Shown: positions 8,046 through 17,007 of the stretch, piece by piece
Numbering within the stretch: position 1 is the first letter of the stretch
Layout of the letters: each line of letters begins with the position of its first letter
Assembly (NCBI RefSeq): GCF_007741535.1
Contig: NZ_CP036525.1
Coordinates: 1,488,001-1,552,000, forward strand
Reading direction: 5' to 3'
Length of the DNA stretch: 64,000 nucleotides
DNA from: Rubripirellula lacrimiformis
Lineage (GTDB): Bacteria > Planctomycetota > Planctomycetia > Pirellulales > Pirellulaceae
Position numbers and translations under genes: made by a program
Notes under the pieces: model-generated
Databases searched by the model: none
Told to the model about the DNA's origin: nothing
What the model saw: only the letters and a program-made list of their open reading frames with translations

Positions 8046-10718
8046 ATGGCAGATCCGAAACCTAACGACCAAGCGAAGGCCGGTTCACCGAAACGGAGTG
8101 ATACGGTCACGACCGCTTTGATGGCGGCAGCTGCCCTGGTAGCCGTCGGCGGGTTCGCCATGTTGTTTTCGCTGTGGTGGCGGTCCGGGGTTACCGATTC
8201 GTACGAAGTGTTGCGAGTGGCGGCCCAGGAATTCGTGGCCGGCCGACCCATCCTGGCTGGTGAACTGGCGCAAACCGTTCGTTTCGAAGGCGAGCCAGAG
8301 CCGCTGAAGACGGACCCCGATACGGGGGATCCGATCGAGCTGCCGCCGCCGGAGGAAGAGGTGCCGCAGATTGCCGACCCCGACGTCGAGCTGACTGCCG
8401 AGGAAATTGAGGCTCAGGCCGCAGCCGATATCCATCAAGAATGGATTCGACTGAGAGATTTCCTGATTGGCGCCGGAAGGGTCGCTCAGGTTGAACAAGT
8501 CGAAGATATCCGTGAACGTCGTCAACTGCTGATCGATGCGATCAAACCGCTGGAAGCTGCACGCAACAACGGGTTTCCTGTGGGGCGGCAGACCGAAGGC
8601 TATCAAATACTGGGGATGGCACAGTACCGACTGGGACGATTTTCTGACGCTGCCGATTCGCTGCTCGCTGCGGTAGAACGGGATCCAACGCTGCGGCGCC
8701 AACTTCGTCCGATCATCGCTGAGGTTCAGCTACGATCCGGTGGGGTGGCGGTAGCCGCGGCACTGGACACCATCAACGAACACTTGCGTGACGGATCGCT
8801 GACCCATCGCCAGCGGTGGGCGGCCACGTTGATCCAATTGCGGTCGCTGGTCGAATTGAAGCGGTTCGGCGAGGCCAACACCCGGATCACGGAATTGCTA
8901 GCGATCCCGTTTGTTTCGGACGTGACTCTGCAGGCCGAACAGGTTGAATTTCGTAACGAGGTTTCCTTGGTAGCAGCCATCATCGAAGTGATGAAGGCGA
9001 CCGGGCGGTATGGACCATTCCCGGCGACGGAATTCGAGGACCGTAGCGACGCGATCAAGGATTTAGCGCAAACCGACGAAGAACTGGGACGATTGCAGCG
9101 AGAATCGGGACCACAGACTTCTGCCAAGGCACGGTTGTGGCTAGCCCGCAGCCTATTGGTGCAGGGAAGACAAGACGAAAGCCTCAGCCATCTGACCGCC
9201 GTTCGCAGTCAGCGACCGTTCGGCGCCATGGCAATTTTAGGCGGCTTGGAAGAAATCGAATTGCTGGCGCGGCTGCGGCGCGGTGACGAAGTCTTGCAAA
9301 CGACGCGGTACATGATGCGAGAAATCGCGGATCCCAGCGGCTTCGATGCCGATGCGGTCACCTTCAAAGCTTTCAAACGCAGGCTGTCTTCGGCGATCGA
9401 AAACCTGCGTCGGGGCGGCGACTATCCCAACGCCATCGACACCGCTCGCAGTCTGCCACCGGTGATCGATGTGGCGGATGCGTTGAGCGAGGAAGCGATC
9501 GGGTATGGCGAGTGGGCAGAGGCAACGATTCGTGATGGGACCGATGTATCGGGGGAACTAGCCCGCTCGGCCTCGATCCTAGCCCGTTCACGATTTCGGG
9601 CCTCCGGCGATGCGTATGCCCAATCGGCACAGCTGAATTTTGATACCAAGAAATACCTGCCGGCTCAGTGGTCGGCGATCGATGCGTACCAAAAGGGCCG
9701 ACATTTCCGGCGCAGTATCCGCTTGCTGGAACCCTACCTGCGGTACGAAGAACGACAGAAATTGCCACGCGGTTTGGTCGCCTACGGTCGTGCTCTGTTG
9801 GCCGAAGGGGCCGAAGACAAAGCGATCCAGGCAGTGGAGACATGCATCGTCGAATATCCACGAGATCCGCTTCGGTATGACGCCCGATTGCTGGCTGCCG
9901 AAGCGCATGCCGAACGCCAAGAACTGGACAAGGCGCGTCAATATTTGATGGATAACCTGCAGGACGGGGAACTGACGCCGCAAAGTCCGGCGTGGCGTGA
10001 CTCGTTGTTGCGGCTGGGCGAACTGGTCTACGAACAGGCCTACCAGGGCCATCTGGCCGCGGAACAGGCCACCGGCGAACAGGCGATTCAATTGATGCGA
10101 GAGAATCAACCGGTTCTGGAGGAAGCGATTCGGTATCTCGAAGAAGCGGTCGAACGCTACGAAAAGCCCGCGACCTTGAATGCCGCTTACCTAGCGGCCA
10201 GATGTCATGTGTTGGCAGCCAACTGGCCGCGTATCGAAGCCGAGTCGCCCGAAATTTTAGAAGCTGCCAAGCGTTCCCTGCGAACCCGTGCCGATCAAGA
10301 ACTGCAAATTGCCTTGGACAGCTTTACCAACCTGCGAAGCGAATTGGTGATGCGGGAAGAAGAAGTCCAATTGCCACCCAACGAAGAAGCGATGCTGCGA
10401 AACTGTTATCTAGCAGAGGCCAGTACGATGCGTCAGATGGACCGGTTGGAAGATGCTAGCACAGCCTATCGAACCGTCGAACTTCGCTACATGAACGAAC
10501 CGACTGCGTTGGAGGCGATCTTGGGGCGAGTCGCCTGTGCCAAGGATTTGGGCCGCACCAAGGAAGCCGATCTGTTGATCCGCCAAGCGTACATCGTGTT
10601 GGGACGAATCCCACCGGACTACGATGATCGCTTCGCCGACACGACCCGTTTCGACCGCAAAGGGTGGGAACAGTACCTGACATGGATGAATAATCGAATC
10701 ACCGAGGGCGGCGTTTAG
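8046..10718 (+). CDS. Membrane-anchored TPR protein
   Basis: About 890 aa from ATG 8046. A short cytoplasmic N-terminus is followed by one membrane helix (TALMAAAALVAVGGFAMLF, about residues 22-40), an acidic Pro/Glu-rich linker, then several hundred residues of helical tetratricopeptide-like repeats (for example GYQILGMAQYRLGRFSDAADSLLAAVERD and the YGRALLAEGAEDKAIQAVETC region). The topology suggests a periplasmic protein-interaction scaffold. An in-frame GTG at 7989 would add 19 residues without hydrophobic character. It directly precedes the flagellar cluster on the same strand (153 bases), so a role in flagellum or envelope assembly is possible but unproven. Confidence 0.75.
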   Translation: MADPKPNDQAKAGSPKRSDTVTTALMAAAALVAVGGFAMLFSLWWRSGVTDSYEVLRVAAQEFVAGRPILAGELAQTVRFEGEPEPLKTDPDTGDPIELPPPEEEVPQIADPDVELTAEEIEAQAAADIHQEWIRLRDFLIGAGRVAQVEQVEDIRERRQLLIDAIKPLEAARNNGFPVGRQTEGYQILGMAQYRLGRFSDAADSLLAAVERDPTLRRQLRPIIAEVQLRSGGVAVAAALDTINEHLRDGSLTHRQRWAATLIQLRSLVELKRFGEANTRITELLAIPFVSDVTLQAEQVEFRNEVSLVAAIIEVMKATGRYGPFPATEFEDRSDAIKDLAQTDEELGRLQRESGPQTSAKARLWLARSLLVQGRQDESLSHLTAVRSQRPFGAMAILGGLEEIELLARLRRGDEVLQTTRYMMREIADPSGFDADAVTFKAFKRRLSSAIENLRRGGDYPNAIDTARSLPPVIDVADALSEEAIGYGEWAEATIRDGTDVSGELARSASILARSRFRASGDAYAQSAQLNFDTKKYLPAQWSAIDAYQKGRHFRRSIRLLEPYLRYEERQKLPRGLVAYGRALLAEGAEDKAIQAVETCIVEYPRDPLRYDARLLAAEAHAERQELDKARQYLMDNLQDGELTPQSPAWRDSLLRLGELVYEQAYQGHLAAEQATGEQAIQLMRENQPVLEEAIRYLEEAVERYEKPATLNAAYLAARCHVLAANWPRIEAESPEILEAAKRSLRTRADQELQIALDSFTNLRSELVMREEEVQLPPNEEAMLRNCYLAEASTMRQMDRLEDASTAYRTVELRYMNEPTALEAILGRVACAKDLGRTKEADLLIRQAYIVLGRIPPDYDDRFADTTRFDRKGWEQYLTWMNNRITEGGV

Positions 10719-10750
10719 CGATGCAAAACCGCGGTTTGTCGATTTTCGTG

Positions 10751-10803
10751 AGCCGTTACGCGATAGCGTCACCCGGAAAACCGGGGCGATCGCCCAAACG
10801 GCT
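10751..10803 (+). ncRNA. Candidate structured RNA upstream of flgN
   Basis: AGCCGTT (10751-10757) pairs with AACGGCT (10797-10803). Inside are ACGC-GATA-GCGT (10758-10769), CCCGG-AAAA-CCGGG (10772-10785) and the self-complementary GCGATCGC (10786-10793), giving a possible four-way junction in 53 bases. It ends 67 bases before the flgN start. It does not match a riboswitch class I know. The third arm is weak (2-3 pairs). Confidence 0.35.
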
Positions 10804-10870
10804 GACATGAAATTTGAAACTCGATTCGATCGACGAGCCGCTAGCCCCAGTATTACGAAGGAATCGGACA

Positions 10871-11320
10871 ATGAAGGCTGATGAACTAACCTCGCTGGTC
10901 CAGCAACGTTTCGAAGCGTTGATGGAACTGTTGGACATGGGGCAGTTGCAAATCACCGCGATCAACGAAAATCGGATGACGGATCTGATGCGGATCCTGA
11001 GCGACAAACAGCCTGCGATCGCTCGCTTGACCGAAATCGCTCGTCAACTGGCGACGGCCGTCGACGATGATCCTGAACAGCGTCGATGGTCCTCGGATGC
11101 GGCTCGCCAGCATTGCCGAACCATGCAACAGCAGTGCGAATTGATGCACCAGGAACTGTTGGCGATCGAAGCCGACTGTGAAACTCGGCTCACCGAAACT
11201 CGGGATTCGGTTCAAGAAAAGCTAACGCGTTTTGAAAGCGGCCGCGTCGCTGCCAACAGTTACGCCCGGTCGCAAACGATCGATCAATCGGGCGGCAGCT
11301 TGGATTTGTCGAGCGACTGA
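10871..11320 (+). CDS. FlgN-like flagellar export chaperone
   Basis: 149 aa, all-helical and charged, with the FlgN layout: an N-terminal amphipathic pair (MKADELTSLVQQRFEALMEL) and a long coiled coil (EQRRWSSDAARQHCRTMQQ ... LLAIEADCETRLTETRD), ending in a Ser/Asp-rich tail. FlgN keeps hook-filament junction proteins unfolded for export. The assignment rests on position at the head of a flagellar operon plus the fold pattern; FliT is an alternative. ATG 10871 has GAAGGA 8 bases upstream; an ATG at 10814 in frame lacks this. The leader GAAGGAATCGGA recurs exactly before the next gene. Confidence 0.65.
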   Translation: MKADELTSLVQQRFEALMELLDMGQLQITAINENRMTDLMRILSDKQPAIARLTEIARQLATAVDDDPEQRRWSSDAARQHCRTMQQQCELMHQELLAIEADCETRLTETRDSVQEKLTRFESGRVAANSYARSQTIDQSGGSLDLSSD

Positions 11321-11526
11321 ACGGTTTCAAACCATTTCGGTCAAACTCGTTACGACCGACAAAGAACTTTTTGAAGGGGCGTGCGAGCAAAAAGTGCCCG
11401 CTGAAACCTAAACCGCTCTTGCGTCGGATGTCCGCTGCAAGGTATCAGCCAAGATGAAGTTTTTGTGGGTCATGGATTGACCCAGACGACAGACGAATTC
11501 GTCACCGAAGGAATCGGAAACCTACC

Positions 11527-11955
11527 ATGACAAATCATTGGATCGACCCGAAGACGAGCCATTCTTTAGCCGTTCTGGTGGAATCGGTCACGGTTCCTTT
11601 ACTGATCGAACACGCGGGACCCGTTTGCCTAGAACTGGACATCGACACGCAAATGAAAGTGCCTGCCGATCCGGGACGCACGGTCGATTTGGTGCGAGCC
11701 CTGGTTGGCCAATCACTGGCCGAAATGTCCGACGGTGGCGATCTGACGATCACCGCCTGCGAAACCGCTGATGGGGTCGAACTGGAATTCGCCGATACCG
11801 GCAGCGATGTGGGGCGACGCCCCCAAAGCCGTCCGATGGCGGTCGCCGCGATCGGTGCCAGCGTCGAATGGCAGAATTGCCCTCAGGGTGGTGGCAGTGT
11901 GACCGTCAAGTTCCCTCGCGCCGTCGCTGCGATGCCTCGTCGCCGGGCAGCCTAG
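11527..11955 (+). CDS. Stand-alone HATPase-like domain protein in flagellar operon
   Basis: 142 aa resembling a histidine-kinase ATPase domain without a kinase: an N-box-like helix (DLVRALVGQSLAEMSDGGDLTI), a G1-type strand and turn (GVELEFADTGSDVG), and a C-terminal strand (GGGSVTVKFPRAV). The helix lacks the usual Asn that coordinates Mg2+ (Gln or Ser instead), and the ATP-lid/G2 segment is very short, so ATP binding may be lost. There is no DHp domain, receiver or membrane segment. It sits between flgN-like and flgB and shares their GAAGGAA-type ribosome sites, so it is probably co-expressed with the flagellar basal body. It may act as a partner-binding module. Confidence 0.6.
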   Translation: MTNHWIDPKTSHSLAVLVESVTVPLLIEHAGPVCLELDIDTQMKVPADPGRTVDLVRALVGQSLAEMSDGGDLTITACETADGVELEFADTGSDVGRRPQSRPMAVAAIGASVEWQNCPQGGGSVTVKFPRAVAAMPRRRAA

Positions 11956-11970
11956 AAGGAAACGATCGTC

Positions 11971-12372
11971 ATGCAGGGCATCTTTGGCGGAACGCCGATC
12001 CAAGCACTCGAGCACACGTTGACCTTTGCTCAGCGACGGCACGAACTGCTGGCGGGCAACCTGGCCAATATGGATACGCCCGGCTACCGATCGCGTGACT
12101 TGGACACGAACGAGTTTCAGAACGCGCTGGCTGAATCGATCGACAACGCCAACCGTCCTGTTTCGCATTCATCCGGTCCATACACTCGCGATGACCTGTA
12201 TTCAGGCCCGCGTGCAGCGACCGAACAAGTGGTGTTCCATGACGGCAGCGATGTATCACTGGAACAACAAGTGACCGAATTGGCAAAAAACCAACACTTG
12301 CACGGTTTAGCGATCACGACCATGCGAAGCCAGTTCGCCCTGCTTCGCGCCGCGATCACTGAACGCGCATAG
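11971..12372 (+). CDS. flgB: Flagellar basal-body rod protein FlgB
   Basis: 133 aa, normal for FlgB. The N-terminal signature RRHELLAGNLANMDTPGYRS (about 22-41) is the rod/hook motif, and the C-terminus (ELAKNQHLHGLAITTMRSQF) is the other half of the coiled-coil pair. FlgB forms the proximal rod joining the MS ring. It has GAAGGAA upstream and lies 16 bases after the HATPase gene. A strong hairpin and then flgC follow. Confidence 0.95.
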   Translation: MQGIFGGTPIQALEHTLTFAQRRHELLAGNLANMDTPGYRSRDLDTNEFQNALAESIDNANRPVSHSSGPYTRDDLYSGPRAATEQVVFHDGSDVSLEQQVTELAKNQHLHGLAITTMRSQFALLRAAITERA

Positions 12373-12378
12373 GACTGA

Positions 12379-12411
12379 GCGATCAAAAGGTGTCTGACCC
12401 CTTTTGATCGC
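12379..12411. repeat. Perfect 12-bp-stem hairpin, REP-like
   Basis: GCGATCAAAAGG (12379-12390) and CCTTTTGATCGC (12400-12411) are perfect complements around a 9-base loop TGTCTGACC. The core resembles the element at 43798-43820. It lies 6 bases after the flgB stop. No T-run follows, so it may slow transcription or stabilise RNA rather than terminate. Confidence 0.7.
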
Positions 12412-12493
12412 ACGATCCCTAGGCCCTCCGCCGAGGGCCACAGCGAACGAAAACCCGATCTCTACGACGTCGTCCCCAACCACTGGTTGTTCC

Positions 12494-12913
12494 ATGTTAA
12501 AAGCACTCGACATCAGCACATCGGCTCTGATTGCCCAGCGGACACGGTTGAACGCCGTTTCGGGCAACATCGCCAACATGTCCTCGCTGACCGACGAAAC
12601 AGGAAAACCGAATCCGTACAAGGCTCGCGAAGTGGTTTTCCAAACCGACGACTCGCTTTCGATTTCCGGTGCGGCAGGTGTCAAAGTCTCCAAAATCCAA
12701 ACCGGCGATGCCGAACCGCTTTACAAGTACCAACCGAATCATCCGTTGGCGATCAAAGACGGCAAGCATGCCGGGTACGTGGCCTATCCCAATATCGATT
12801 TGACCACCCAGATGGTCGACGCGCTGGAATCAACGCGTGCCTACGAGGCCAACGTTGGGGTGATGGAAATCACCAAGAACCTAAGCCGCGAAACGCTGAC
12901 GATCCTGGCTTAA
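12494..12913 (+). CDS. flgC: Flagellar basal-body rod protein FlgC
   Basis: 139 aa. The rod signature is LNAVSGNIANMSSLTDETGK (about 18-37) and the C-terminal FlgC motif is VDALESTRAYEANVGVMEI (about 109-127). FlgC builds the proximal rod with FlgB and FlgF. I chose ATG 12494 since the protein begins there with the conserved MLKALDISTSAL; an in-frame upstream start at 12404 lies in the hairpin. The 121-base gap from flgB is longer than usual for this operon. Confidence 0.95.
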   Translation: MLKALDISTSALIAQRTRLNAVSGNIANMSSLTDETGKPNPYKAREVVFQTDDSLSISGAAGVKVSKIQTGDAEPLYKYQPNHPLAIKDGKHAGYVAYPNIDLTTQMVDALESTRAYEANVGVMEITKNLSRETLTILA

Positions 12914-12947
12914 GCCCCTGCCCCGCTGATCGGGGCGAAAGAAATCG

Positions 12948-13307
12948 ATGAGACCGATCGCCGGAATCCAACCGCCACAACGTCCTCAGTCGCCATTCGG
13001 GAATCAATCACCCTACGGCGCTGTGAACAAAGGCGGTATGCCGGGATCGATCGGTGCCGCGGGCGGTGCCGGTGCTGCGACGGGGCCGGATTCGTTCGCC
13101 AAACTGTTGACCAACGAAGTCAAAAACGTCAACTCGATGCAAGTCGACGCCAACGACATGGTGCATACGATGCTGACCGGCGGCAACGTCAACGAAGCCG
13201 AAGTGCTGACCGCCGTTCAAAAGGCTGACTTGGCGTTCCGAATGCTGCTGCAAGTACGCAACAAGTTGGTCGAAGCGTATCGCGAAGTGCAACAAATTCA
13301 AATCTGA
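12948..13307 (+). CDS. fliE: Flagellar hook-basal body protein FliE
   Basis: 119 aa. The first 45 residues are Gly/Pro/Gln-rich; the rest is the FliE domain: SFAKLLTNEVKNVNSMQVDA and LTAVQKADLAFRMLLQVRNKLVEAYREV at the C-terminus. FliE links the MS ring to the rod and opens export of rod proteins. It lies between flgC and fliF, the canonical order. Confidence 0.95.
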   Translation: MRPIAGIQPPQRPQSPFGNQSPYGAVNKGGMPGSIGAAGGAGAATGPDSFAKLLTNEVKNVNSMQVDANDMVHTMLTGGNVNEAEVLTAVQKADLAFRMLLQVRNKLVEAYREVQQIQI

Positions 13308-13333
13308 TTCATCACCACTGCATCTGTTCCTGA

Positions 13334-14968
13334 ATGAACTTTCTGAAGCAATCTACCGATCAAGCTCGCCAAGTATTCGCATCGATGCCGGTGCAATCGC
13401 GCGTGATTACCGGCATGTTGGTCGTTGCCATCGCTATCGGTTTGGCGTTTCTGGTCCGAGGTGACGCAACCGCCGGACGCGAATACCTGTTTGGCGGCAA
13501 AGTGTTTAGCGATCAAGAACTGGCCGCGATGGAGATGTCGTTCAGCCGCGCCGGACTGAATGATTGGAAACGTGATGGCACCCGGATGATGATTCCGGCC
13601 AGTTCGAAAGACATCTACGTCGCCGCCATGGGCGAATCGACCACGCTGCCGATGTCCTTGAATACCCATGTTCAAGAAGCGATCAAAGCGACCACCGTTT
13701 TTGATTCCAGCGAACTGCACAACGCGCGTTTTGATGCCGGACGCGAAATGGACCTTAGCCGCAGCATCGCGTCGATGGCCGATATCAAAGCGGCGACGGT
13801 CGTGCATGACCGCGGTGAACGACAAGGGTTGGGACGCGAAATTTCGCAGACCGCCAGCGTGTTTATCCAGCCCGAAGGCACCGCACCGCTTTCCAAACAC
13901 CGCCGAATGGCGATTCAAGAACTGGTCAAAGGCGCCTATGCCGGCATGAAGGTCGAAGATGTAGTGGTCACCGATGCCAACGACCTTTCGGGATCATCGA
14001 TCGCGGATGATGACGATCCGGTGCTGCGTAAGAAGCGAGAATATGAATCGGAAACCGAGAAAAAAGTTCGCAATCTGTTGATTGGGTTTCCAGCCCAGAT
14101 CGCGGTTTCGGCCGAGGTGGATCCGACCATGGACGTCGAGAAGACGACGTTGAAATACGACGCCGAACCAACCAATCTGTCCAACAAGCAACGCAAGATT
14201 GAAACGACCAACACCAAGCAACCACCCCAAGGCGTTCCCGGTGCACAGCCCAACGCCATCGGGAATCGGTCAGCCAGTTTGGCCGATAATGTCGAAACGA
14301 TGAAATCGAAAGAAGACGAACGAGAGACGCGCGGAGTGGCCGGACAACAATACGAAAATTCTCGCGTCGCGTCGCTGCAGATCACCCGCGTGCGAGTGTC
14401 CATCGGATTGCCACGTAGCTACTACGTCGCCCTGCATACTCAGAAATTCTTGGCCAAAGAACCGGACAAGACCATCGACGATGTGCCGCCAATGGATGAG
14501 ACGACGTACGAGACCTTGAAGTCGGAAACGACCACCAAAATCCAAAGCGCTGTCGCTCCGCTGTTGCCCGAGGTTTCAGCCGGTGCCGATCGTTTTCCTT
14601 TGGTCGAAGTATTCGACTACTACGATCTGCCTGGGCCACCGGCCATCGAACCGGACACCACCAAGATCGCATTGGCGTGGTTGGCAGAGTCCTGGCAAAC
14701 GATCGCGTTGGTGTTCTTAGGTTTGGCTGCTCTGCTGGTTGCCCGTTCTGCCGCCAGCGGTGCTGCTGATTCGACCCCGCCAGAGTTCCGCGAAGGATTC
14801 GGTCTGGATCTGCCCGCACCGGCGCCCGAAGTCGAAACCCCCAAAGACGACCCGGACACGATGACGATCACCGGCGGATCGCTGAAAGACGAACTTCTGC
14901 AGTTGGTCGAGGGGAATCCCGAAGTGGCCGCCAACGTGATCCGCGGCTGGGTCGGCGAAGCTGCCTAG
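13334..14968 (+). CDS. fliF: Flagellar MS-ring protein FliF
   Basis: 544 aa. One N-terminal membrane helix (MLVVAIAIGLAFLV), then the YscJ/FliF ring-building motif region (SRSIASMADIKAATVVHDRG) and the FliF C domain, and a second helix near residues 455-475 (IALVFLGLAALLVA). The cytoplasmic C-terminus (DELLQLVEGNPEVAANVIRGW) is the FliG-binding segment. Spacing of the two membrane helices and overall length fit FliF. The gene would normally be followed at once by fliG; here a 2-kb tandem repeat region intervenes. Confidence 0.95.
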   Translation: MNFLKQSTDQARQVFASMPVQSRVITGMLVVAIAIGLAFLVRGDATAGREYLFGGKVFSDQELAAMEMSFSRAGLNDWKRDGTRMMIPASSKDIYVAAMGESTTLPMSLNTHVQEAIKATTVFDSSELHNARFDAGREMDLSRSIASMADIKAATVVHDRGERQGLGREISQTASVFIQPEGTAPLSKHRRMAIQELVKGAYAGMKVEDVVVTDANDLSGSSIADDDDPVLRKKREYESETEKKVRNLLIGFPAQIAVSAEVDPTMDVEKTTLKYDAEPTNLSNKQRKIETTNTKQPPQGVPGAQPNAIGNRSASLADNVETMKSKEDERETRGVAGQQYENSRVASLQITRVRVSIGLPRSYYVALHTQKFLAKEPDKTIDDVPPMDETTYETLKSETTTKIQSAVAPLLPEVSAGADRFPLVEVFDYYDLPGPPAIEPDTTKIALAWLAESWQTIALVFLGLAALLVARSAASGAADSTPPEFREGFGLDLPAPAPEVETPKDDPDTMTITGGSLKDELLQLVEGNPEVAANVIRGWVGEAA

Positions 14969-14994
14969 CAAAGCCGCACCGCCCGGTACCCCGT

Positions 14995-16735
14995 CGCTCC
15001 GCCACGGGTACGCACGGGGCGTTGCCCCATCGTTTAACCGCGTGCCCATCGGGCCGCGCGTCTCGCTACGGTACGCACGGGGCGTTGCCCACGCGGTTAA
15101 ACGATTTGTCTCGGGCGGTGCGTTTCCCCGATCGTTTCACCGCGTGCCCATCGGGCCGCGCGTTTCGCTGCTGCTACGCACGGGGCGTTGCCCACGCGGT
15201 TAAACGATTGATCTAGAGCGGGGCGTTTCCCCAATCGTTTAACCGCGTGCCCATCGGGCCGCGCGTCTCGCCGCTGCTACGCACGGGGCGTTGCCCACGC
15301 GGTGAAACGATTTGTCTCGGGCGGCGCGTATCCCCATCGTTTAACCGCGTGCCCATCGGGCCGCGCGTCTCGCCGCTGCTACGCACGGGGTGTTGCCCAC
15401 GCGGTGAAACGATTTGTCTAGAGCGGTGCGTTTCCCCAATCGTTTCACCGCGTGCCCATCGGGCCGCGCGTTTCGCTACGTGTACGCACGAGGCGTTGCC
15501 CACGCGGTGAAACGAATTGATCTAGAGCGGTGCGTATCCCCAATCGTTTAACCGCGTGCCCATCGGGCCGCGCGTTTCGCTGCTGCTACGCACGGGGCGT
15601 TGCCCACGCGGTGAAACGATTTGTCTACAGCGGTGCGTATCCCGATCGTTTCACCGCGTGCCCATCGGGCCGCGAGTCTCGCTACGGGTACGCACGGGGC
15701 GTTGCCCACGCGGTGAAACGAATTGTCTACAGCGGTGCGTATCCCGATCGTTTAACCGCGTGCCCATCGGGCCGCGAGTTTCGCTGCGTGTACGCACGGG
15801 GCGTTGCCCACGCGGTGAAACGATTGATCTAGAGCGGTGCGTTTCCCCGATCGTTTCACCGCGTGCCCATCGGGCCGCGCGTTTCGCTGCGTGTACGCAC
15901 GGGGCGTTGCCCACGCGGTGAAACGATTGATCTAGAGCGGTGCGTATCCCGATCGTTTAACCGCGTGCCCATCGGGCCGCGCGTTTCGCTGCTGGTACGC
16001 ACGGGGCGTTGCCCACGCGGTTAAACGAATTGTCTCGGGCGGCGCGTATCCCGATCGTTTAACCGCGTGCCCATCGGGCCGCGCGTTTCGCTGCTGCTAC
16101 GCACGGGGCGTTGCCCACGTGGTGAAACGATTTGTCTCGGGCGGTGCGTTTCCCCGATCGTTTCACCGCGTGCCCATCGGGCCGCGCGTTTCGCTGCTGG
16201 TACGCACGGGGCGTTGCCCACGCGGTGAAACGAATTGTCTAGAGCGGTGCGTATCCCCGATCGTTTAACCGCGTGCCCATCGGGCCGCGCGTCTCGCCGC
16301 TGCTACGCACGGGGCGTTGCCCACGCGGTGAAACGATTGATCTAGAGCGGGGCGTTTCCCCAATCGTTTAACCGCGTGCCCATCGGGCCGCGCGTTTCGC
16401 CGCTGATACGCACGGGGCGTTGCCCACGCGGTGAAACGAATTGTCTCAGGCCGCGCGTTTCCCGATCGTTTCACCGCGTGCCCATCGGGCCGCGCGTTTC
16501 GCTGCTGGTACGCACGGGGCGTTGCCCACGCGGTGAAACGATTTGTCTAGAGCGGTGCGTTTCCCCAATCGTTTCACCGCGTGCCCATCGGGCCGCGCGC
16601 CTCGCCGCGTGTACGCACGGGGCGTTGCCCACGCGGTTAAACGATTTGTCTCAGGCCGCGAGTTTCGCTGCGTGTACGCACGGGGCGTTGCCCGCGTGGT
16701 GAAACGATTTGTCTCAGGCCTCGCGTTTCGCCGCT
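14995..16735. repeat. Tandem array of 102-104 bp repeats between fliF and fliG
   Basis: Sixteen full units, aligned on CGTGCCCATCGGGCCGCG, start at 15041, 15143, 15246, 15348, 15451, 15555, 15657, 15759, 15862, 15964, 16066, 16169, 16272, 16375, 16477 and 16580; spacing is 102-104 bases throughout. A partial unit precedes the first, and two shortened units (about 16650-16735) lacking the CCCATCGGG segment end the array. Each full unit has an inverted repeat, ATCGTTT(A/C)ACCGCGTG and CACGCGGT(G/T)AAACGAT, about 46 bases apart. The linkers between palindromes fall into a few types (TCTAGAGCGG, TCTCGGGCGG, TCTACAGCGG, TCTCAGGCC). Open frames through the array encode the same peptide repeatedly and change frame with unit length, so I do not call genes here. 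Confidence 0.97.
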
Positions 16736-17007
16736 CCGGCTTGCATCGCGGTAGCTAGCATTCGCTTTTGCCGGATCTGCGTCGCTGCGCTCCTTGTTCC
16801 GGCCTACCTTGCTGCTCACGCCATCCGGTATCAGCGTGTTCGCAGCGCGTCCGCAAAACGCTTCGGTCGTCTCGTGGTTGGATTCGCTTCCACCACCGGG
16901 CGGAACTTTTTGTTTCGCTCTTTCCATTTTCGCTCAAGTTTGTCTAGAAGATAGTTGTCGATGGAAATCGGCGGCGTTGGCAAACCGTATCTGAGGAAAA
17001 TGGCTTG
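16736..17007. other. Intergenic tail after the repeat array
   Basis: About 270 bases between the array and fliG. The segment near 16770-16815 (TCTGCGTCGCTGCGCTCCTT) looks like low-complexity repeat debris rather than coding sequence. The last 15 bases contain GAGGAAA (16993-16999), the probable ribosome site of fliG. I see no clear promoter. Confidence 0.5.

Noticed and set aside
10751-10803. Cyclic-di-GMP (GEMM-I) riboswitch
   Set aside because: The conserved GEMM core sequences and two-helix packing are absent; only a generic junction is seen.
11408-11435. Flagellar sigma-28 promoter (TAAA then GTCGGAT)
   Set aside because: The spacing is about 10 rather than 15 bases and the -10 match is poor.
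15022-16702. Open frames across the repeat array encoding ACPSGRAFRC-type peptides
   Set aside because: The same peptide recurs because the DNA repeats; units of 102-104 bases shift frame, there are no ribosome sites, and both strands give similar peptides.
14995-16735. CRISPR array
   Set aside because: Whole units repeat; there are no short identical repeats separated by unique spacers, and no cas genes nearby.
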